A stretch of 64,000 nucleotides of DNA from DASWNP01 sp036399175 (lineage in GTDB: Bacteria; Acidobacteriota; Blastocatellia; Pyrinomonadales; Pyrinomonadaceae): NCBI GenBank assembly GCA_036399175.1, contig DASWNP010000059.1, positions 62,001 to 126,000 of the forward strand, written 5' to 3'. The notes under the pieces were generated by a model. It was given only the letters and a program-made list of their open reading frames with translations. It searched no databases and was not told where the DNA came from. The position numbers and the translations under genes are program-made. Positions 59,290 through 64,000 of the stretch are shown here, piece after piece. Position 1 is the stretch's first letter. The number at the start of each line of letters is the position of its first letter.

Positions 59290-60414
59290 ATGAAGAGGAT
59301 GCTCGGCTGCGTCGTGCTCTCTGTCGCGCTCTTTTTGTCGCTTATCTCTCCGGCCTTCGCTCAGGTCGGAACGACTCCAGATGATTCTCGGCGCGCGTCA
59401 GAATCGGGCGACGCGCCCGATGAAGCGAAGCAAAGAGCCGCGCGCCTTTTGAAATCAGCCTCGAAGAGTGCGAGGGCGTGGGGCGCGTATCTTTCGGCGA
59501 GGTACGAGCTGACGGAGAACGCCCCGGCGCTCGTCGAGATGCTGGAGAAGACGACGCGCGACGAGGACGGCTCGGATGAGTCAGTCTATCTCGTGCGCGT
59601 CCTGCTCGACGCGCTCATACAGCTCGACGCCGAAGCGCCCGCCGCCGCGCTGCAAACGCTCTACACTCGACACCCTGACGAGACCGTGATTCTTCTCTCG
59701 CGCTCGCCGGGCGACAATCAATCGACGCTGCTCGCGCTGATGTCTGAGACGAGCCCCTACAGGGTGCGCTGGCACGCGCTCGGCAACCTGCTCGCGCAGG
59801 CGCGCGCGCCCGGCTTCGCGGCGATGCTTGTCAGAGAGATGCAGGTGAAAGCGACCATCACCATCTTTTCAGAGAGCGGGATAGGCTACGGCTCGAACGG
59901 TTGCGGAGGCGGCGGCTACGGGCGCAGCTTCTGCTCGACGCTCGAAGGCTTCCCGCCCGTCGGCGGCTACCTGCTCACGGATTACGCCGGGCGCGGAAGC
60001 CGCGTCCTCGTCGGAGGCAAGCGCACCATCTATTTTCAACGCTACCCGAATCTCTGTCCCGGCGAGGACAACACGGTGGGCGTCTCCGGCAACCCGAACC
60101 GCCACCGTCAGGAATACCTGCTCTCGATGCTCCAGATCAGTCCCGACGAAATCGAGTTTGATGTCGAGCCTCAGTTCGAGCTTGTCTGGATAAACTCCAG
60201 GCAGTACGCGCGCGACGTGCGGCGTCTGCGCGCGAAAGTCAGGCGAGACTACGGGGAGCTTTTGGAGCGACTACAGCAGAGCGAGCTTTTGAACGCCGAC
60301 GAAGCCGCCACGCTCGACGCGCCCAACCTCACCTTCGAGATTCTCGACTTCCGCACAGAACCGAACGCGCCCCTGCCCGAAGTCTCCGACGATGCGACGC
60401 GCGCCGCGCCATAA
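59290..60414 (+). CDS. Exported protein of unknown function with helical repeats
   Basis: 374 residues. Signal peptide MKRMLGCVVLSVALFLSLISPAFAQ. Residues 45-185 are helical, HEAT/ARM-like in rhythm (ALVEMLEKTTRDEDG, ALQTLYTRHPDETVILLS). The middle is a Gly/Cys/Tyr-rich patch (GYGSNGCGGGGYGRSFCSTLEG) and YPNLCPGEDNTVGVSGNPNRHRQEYLLSML. I recognise no family. AGGAAAGAGG lies upstream of the ATG. It sits between polysaccharide genes, so an envelope role is possible. Confidence 0.65.
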   Translation: MKRMLGCVVLSVALFLSLISPAFAQVGTTPDDSRRASESGDAPDEAKQRAARLLKSASKSARAWGAYLSARYELTENAPALVEMLEKTTRDEDGSDESVYLVRVLLDALIQLDAEAPAAALQTLYTRHPDETVILLSRSPGDNQSTLLALMSETSPYRVRWHALGNLLAQARAPGFAAMLVREMQVKATITIFSESGIGYGSNGCGGGGYGRSFCSTLEGFPPVGGYLLTDYAGRGSRVLVGGKRTIYFQRYPNLCPGEDNTVGVSGNPNRHRQEYLLSMLQISPDEIEFDVEPQFELVWINSRQYARDVRRLRAKVRRDYGELLERLQQSELLNADEAATLDAPNLTFEILDFRTEPNAPLPEVSDDATRAAP

Positions 60415-60471
60415 AGTCAGTCTCTCCAGGTCGCGCGCGGCGCAGAAGTCGAGATATGATGTCGGGCAAGG

Positions 60472-61731
60472 ATGCAGACCGAGCTTGAAGAGGCGTTTGA
60501 GACGCTCAGCGCGTGGTGTCGCGCGCGAGACTACGCCGGGCACGACCCGTTCGACGCTCTGAACAGTCCTCTCTTTCAATCGACGCCGCTCCGCCGTTCG
60601 CGCCTCGCGCGACTCGCGTGGACGCAAGCTTTCAAACGCTCGCCCTTCAACCTGCGACGGCTCGTCGGCGTGCCCGCCGAGCGCAACGCGAAGGGAACGG
60701 CGCTCTTTGCGCTGGCCGCCCTCGCGCGCCATCGCACGCTTCGCAAGCCCGGGACGGAAGACGAAGCGCGCGCTCTCCTTGACGCGCTGCTCGAAGCGCG
60801 CCTTGAGCTGCCCGGCGGCGCAAACGCCTGGGGCTATAACTTCGACTGGCAGGGGCGAGCCTTCTACGCGCCGCGCGGAACGCCGACCGTTGTGCCGACG
60901 GCCTTCGCCGTCCGCGCGCTCGCCGAAGCGTCGCGTCTCTTCCGAGAGAAGAAGTCGAGCGTAATGCAAACGTCGAGCGCGGAAGATTCGACGGGCGCAG
61001 AAGGTTCGACGGGCGGCGCATCTGTCAGCTATCTCGACGCGGCGCGTCGAGCCTGCCGTTTTATCCTCGAAGAGCTGAACCGCACGGACGAGACGACCGA
61101 TGAAGTCTGCTTCAGCTACACGCCGCTCGACCGCACGCGCGTCTTCAACGCGAGCCTGCTGGCGGGCGAGACGCTGGCGACGGTCGGAGAGTTGACGGGC
61201 GAAACGGATTTGTGCGAGTGGGGCCTGCGCGCTGCGCGCTACGTCGCGCGCCGGCAACGCGCCGACGGCTCCTGGGCTTACGGCGCGGACTCGTATCAAT
61301 CATGGTCTGACAATTTCCACACGGCTTTCATCCTGACTTCGCTCTCGCGCATCCTGAAGGCAACCGGCGACGCCGACCAGGAGCTTACGTCGAGCCTGCG
61401 ACGCGGCTACGCATTCTGGCGCGAGCGCTTCTTTCTTGCGGACGGTTGGCCGAAATACTACCATTCATCCGCGTACCCGGCAGACACGCACTCGGCAGCC
61501 GCATCAATCGTCGCCTTCGTCGAGCTGCGAGACACGGACGAGGGCGCGCTCGCTCAAGCTCTGACAGTCGCGCGCTGGACGCTTCGAGAGATGCGCGACC
61601 CGCGTCGAGGCTTCTTCTATTACCAGCGCCGGCGATTTCAAATCGTCCGCACGCCCTACATGCGCTGGTCGCAGGCATGGATGCTCTACGCGCTGGCACG
61701 ACTGCTCGAAATGATGAATGCAGCAGTGTGA
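60472..61731 (+). CDS. Alpha/alpha-toroid protein of polysaccharide loci
   Basis: 419 residues. FALAALARHRTLRKPG, AWGYNFDWQGRAFYAPRGTPTVVPTAFAVRALAE, GSWAYGADSYQSWSDNFHTAFIL, KYYHSSAYPADTHSAAASIV, GFFYYQRRRFQIVRTPYMRWSQAWMLYALARLLE: repeated helix pairs with aromatic residues, like the (alpha/alpha)6 barrel of terpene cyclase or unsaturated glycosidase folds. Found next to DUF354 proteins in glycan loci; the activity is unproven. TATGAT lies 11 nt before the ATG. Its last residues (EMMNAAV) and stop come from H18. Confidence 0.75.
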   Translation: MQTELEEAFETLSAWCRARDYAGHDPFDALNSPLFQSTPLRRSRLARLAWTQAFKRSPFNLRRLVGVPAERNAKGTALFALAALARHRTLRKPGTEDEARALLDALLEARLELPGGANAWGYNFDWQGRAFYAPRGTPTVVPTAFAVRALAEASRLFREKKSSVMQTSSAEDSTGAEGSTGGASVSYLDAARRACRFILEELNRTDETTDEVCFSYTPLDRTRVFNASLLAGETLATVGELTGETDLCEWGLRAARYVARRQRADGSWAYGADSYQSWSDNFHTAFILTSLSRILKATGDADQELTSSLRRGYAFWRERFFLADGWPKYYHSSAYPADTHSAAASIVAFVELRDTDEGALAQALTVARWTLREMRDPRRGFFYYQRRRFQIVRTPYMRWSQAWMLYALARLLEMMNAAV

Positions 61732-61799
61732 ATGATGAATTGAAAGACCAAAGCTTTCTGCTTTTCATTCCGCATTCCGCATTCATCATTCATCATTTC
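61708..61799. repeat. Heptamer hairpin element H18 (CATTCCG/CATTCAT units)
   Basis: Right arm CATTCCG-CATTCCG-CATTCAT-CATTCAT-CATTTCT; left arm AATGATG/AATGCAG units. Same family as H3 and H14. It ends 5 nt before the DUF354 ATG. Confidence 0.85.
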
Positions 61800-61804
61800 T
61801 CTTG

Positions 61805-62824
61805 ATGCGTATCTGGATTGACCTCGCCAACTCGCCGCACGTGCCTTTCTTTCGCGCGCTGGTTGACGAGTTTGAGCGGCGCGGGGCAAAGGTGGAGACG
61901 ACGGCGCGCGAGTTTGCGCAGACGGTAGAGCTGGCAGAGAGCGCAGGCTTGAGGCCGACGGTCATCGGCGGGCACGGCGGGCGAGAGCTATCCGGGAAGG
62001 CCGGGAATCTTTTGGGGCGCGCGGCGTCGCTCATGCGCTGGGCGCGCGGGCGCGGCTTCAATCTGGCGGTCAGTCATAATTCTTACGCGCAGATTGCGGC
62101 CTCGCGCGCTCTGGGTTTGCGCGCTGTGACGCTGATGGATTACGAGCACCAGCCCGCGAATCACTTGGCCTTCAGGCTGGCTTCGCGAGTGATTGTGCCG
62201 CGCGTCTTTCCGGCTGAAGCGCTCAGGCGCTTCGGCGCGCGTGAGCGAAAGGTTCGGCGCTATGACGGCACGAAGGAGGACGTTTATCTCGCCGACTTCG
62301 AGCCTGACCCGCGCTTCGCCGCGACGCTTCCTGAGCTTGGCATCACATCGGCGGACGTGCTCGTCGTCCTGCGTCCTCCGGCGCGCGACGCGCTCTATCA
62401 TCGTTTCGAGAATGAATTGTTCGACGAGTTGATAGAACGCTTGACCGGGCGCGTCGATGTGAAGGTGATGCTGCTCGCGCGAAGCCACAAGCAGCGCGAA
62501 GAGCTGGCCGCGCGCCACCCTTCGGAGCGTATCGTCTGGCCCCGCGTGGCATTAGACGGCGCGAATCTCATCGCCGCTTCAGACCTGCTCGTCAGCGCGG
62601 GCGGCACTATGAACCGCGAGGCGGCGGCGCTCGGCATTCCCGCCGCCACCATCTACGCCGGACGCTGGGCGGCCATCGACGAAGAACTCGTCCGGCAGGG
62701 ACGACTACTTCGCATCAACACGCGCGAAGACCTGCGCGCCCTTCGCATCGAGAAGAAACGCGCCGCGCGCCCGCGCCGCGCCGCGCACGTCCGCGCGCAG
62801 GTGGCGGAATTGATACTACAGTGA
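61805..62824 (+). CDS. DUF354 (GT-B-like) protein
   Basis: 339 residues. RIWIDLANSPHVPFFRALVDEFERRG opens the DUF354 family; DYEHQPANHLAFRLASRVIVP and LLVSAGGTMNREAAALGIPAATIYAGRWAAIDEELVRQGRLL follow. The layout resembles UDP-GlcNAc 2-epimerase and MurG folds, with glycosyltransferase-like activity suspected but not shown. The ATG at 61805 (TTG at 61802 also possible) has no Shine-Dalgarno. Its stop is read in the outer arm of H19. Pairs with the toroid gene. Confidence 0.87.
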   Translation: MRIWIDLANSPHVPFFRALVDEFERRGAKVETTAREFAQTVELAESAGLRPTVIGGHGGRELSGKAGNLLGRAASLMRWARGRGFNLAVSHNSYAQIAASRALGLRAVTLMDYEHQPANHLAFRLASRVIVPRVFPAEALRRFGARERKVRRYDGTKEDVYLADFEPDPRFAATLPELGITSADVLVVLRPPARDALYHRFENELFDELIERLTGRVDVKVMLLARSHKQREELAARHPSERIVWPRVALDGANLIAASDLLVSAGGTMNREAAALGIPAATIYAGRWAAIDEELVRQGRLLRINTREDLRALRIEKKRAARPRRAAHVRAQVAELILQ

Positions 62825-62959
62825 CGAGTGACGAGTTAACACCGGGTGAATAGTGAATGGTAAATGGTGAATAGATAAGAGCTGCTTTCGCCATTTACCA
62901 TTTACCGTTTACCATTTACCATTCTTTCGTCTTGCTTGCCACTCGTCACTTGTCACTGC
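62818..62959. repeat. Nested heptamer hairpin H19 (GTGACGA + GGTAAAT units)
   Basis: Outer arms GTGACGA units and CACTCGT / CACTTGT; inner arms GTGAATG, GTAAATG and the inverse CATTTAC. The same two families and same nesting order as H4, 54 kb away. It ends 9 nt before the next ATG. Confidence 0.87.
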
Positions 62960-62968
62960 TTTTAAGCC

Positions 62969-64000
62969 ATGCGAGCCGAACAAATCGATAAGGTGAGAAT
63001 CAGGGCTGAGGCGGTGCGCGCTCCGGCGCGTGCGCCGCAGTGGGCGATTCCGACGGTCAAGACCGGGCTCATCCTGATGGATGTCCTTGTCAGCCTGGGC
63101 GCTTTCGTGGCGGCGTTCTATCTGCGCGAGGGCGAGGCGGTGCTGAAGCGTGGGGTGGCGGGCAATCTCGCGTGGAGCGATTCGTTCGAGCCTTACGGCG
63201 TGCTGCTCGTCTTCGTGCTGCCGATTCGAGTACTCACGCACGTCTATTACGACCTCTATCGTTTGCGCGGCGAGTTCTCTTACGTGGACGACGCCGTGCG
63301 CGTCTTCAAGGCGACGGCGGTCTCTTCGCTGCTCATCGTGGCGGCGGCCTTCATGTATCGCGGCGGCTTCGAGTTTCGCGCCTTCTCCTACGCGCGCGTC
63401 GTCTTCCTGCTCGACTTCGCCTTCGCGCTCGTCGCCTTCGCCGTCCTGCGCCTCGCCGTGCGCGCCGCGCAGAGCCACGTCCGTCGGCGCGACGTGAATT
63501 TGATTCCGACTCTCGTCGTCGGGCGCGGGCACGAGGCCGCGCTGTGCGTCCGGGAGATGCGCGAGCGGCGCGAGCTTGGCTACCGCGTCATCGGCATCGT
63601 GGAGAACGGCGCGCTGGGTGCGGACGTGCCGGAGACGTTCGAGGGCGTGCCCGTCGTCGGCGACATCAAGCGTCTGCCGGAGACGATTCGAGAGACCGGC
63701 GCGAACGAGGTCATCATCACCGACCCGAGCGTGTCGGGCGACGTGCTCTTCGACGTGATGATGCGCGTCGGGCGAAGGCGCGGAGTGGAGTTTCGCATCG
63801 CGCCGAGTTTGTTCAACTGCCTGCCGCGCAAGACAGAGATTGACCAAATCGGGCAGCTTCCGATGATAACGCTCTTTCGTGAGCCGCTCTCGGATGCGGC
63901 GCGCATCGTCAAGCGCGGCTTCGACCTCCTTATCGCCTCGACGACGCTGCTCGCGCTCTCGCCGCTCTGGCTCATCATCGCCGCGCTCGTCAAGCTCGAC
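62969..64000 (+). CDS. Polyprenyl glycosylphosphotransferase, WbaP/WcaJ type (C-terminus cut)
   Basis: 344 codons, open to the window end. Several N-terminal membrane helices (LILMDVLVSLGAFVAAFYL, YGVLLVFVLPIRVLTHVYY, VSSLLIVAAAFMYRGG, VVFLLDFAFALVAFAVLRL). Then a Rossmann-like domain (LIPTLVVGRGHEAALCVREM, ANEVIITDP, RIAPSLFNCLPRKTEIDQIG). The sequence then begins the sugar transferase helix (ARIVKRGFDLLIASTTLLALSPLWLIIAALVKLD). This is the WbaP/WcaJ layout that loads the first sugar phosphate on undecaprenyl phosphate. The catalytic motif is outside the window. The ATG lies 9 nt after H19, without a Shine-Dalgarno. Confidence 0.92.
   Translation, partial: MRAEQIDKVRIRAEAVRAPARAPQWAIPTVKTGLILMDVLVSLGAFVAAFYLREGEAVLKRGVAGNLAWSDSFEPYGVLLVFVLPIRVLTHVYYDLYRLRGEFSYVDDAVRVFKATAVSSLLIVAAAFMYRGGFEFRAFSYARVVFLLDFAFALVAFAVLRLAVRAAQSHVRRRDVNLIPTLVVGRGHEAALCVREMRERRELGYRVIGIVENGALGADVPETFEGVPVVGDIKRLPETIRETGANEVIITDPSVSGDVLFDVMMRVGRRRGVEFRIAPSLFNCLPRKTEIDQIGQLPMITLFREPLSDAARIVKRGFDLLIASTTLLALSPLWLIIAALVKLD

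Overview
The window is a high-GC bacterial chromosome segment, with no rRNA, integrase or transposase seen. Its gene content and style suggest Acidobacteriota, perhaps Blastocatellia. This is an inference from gene families and not a proven placement. Most genes are ordinary chromosomal ones. The AT-richer stretch at about 25.1-27.2 kb looks foreign.

Layout. 0-7 kb holds a cut nucleotide pyrophosphatase/phosphodiesterase, small exported or low-complexity proteins, gltX, tRNA-Ser(GCU) and a CtpA-type protease. 7.4-10.5 kb holds a Tat-exported metallophosphoesterase and a compact organoarsenical resistance unit: arsR-arsN1 transcribed divergently from arsI-arsN2, with back-to-back promoters sharing one operator. 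10.6-25 kb is housekeeping: dxs, tlyA, YkgJ-like, nadK, a dicarboxylate symporter, a rhomboid protease, a DUF2383 protein, queF, an MFS carrier and a Klenow-like DNA polymerase I carrying a 440-residue intein with a LAGLIDADG endonuclease. 25.5-27.2 kb is a TcmP / Gp37-Gp68 (DUF5131) pair. 27-32 kb has an amino acid permease, an APH-like kinase and small unknowns.

32-64 kb is a large surface-polysaccharide locus. It has sugar-nucleotide enzymes (nucleotide-sugar 6-dehydrogenase, wecB, gmd, a sugar-nucleotide epimerase), an ABC exporter (Wzm/Wzt), many GT2/GT4 glycosyltransferases including GT2-GT4 and methyltransferase-GT2 fusions, and membrane GT-C enzymes. It also has a two-domain dehydrogenase, an AsnB amidotransferase, an alpha/alpha-toroid protein with DUF354, and the start of a WbaP/WcaJ-type initiating phosphoglycosyltransferase that is cut by the window end. 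A RelE-type toxin-antitoxin pair sits inside it between direct repeats that copy the 3' end of the dehydrogenase gene.

The most striking signal is not a gene. At least 19 intergenic hairpins occur, nearly all built from tandem 7-bp units in inverted arms. The heptamer differs between loci (about eleven sequence families, several recurring), while period, inverted layout and placement at gene ends stay the same. They supply the stop codon and the last residues of about a dozen genes, so unrelated proteins end in identical tails (AVTSDK twice, KAEG twice). In other places the arm runs almost to the next start codon. A second diffuse signal is a -10-like hexamer 8-12 nt before the start codon of several genes that lack a Shine-Dalgarno, which suggests leaderless transcripts.
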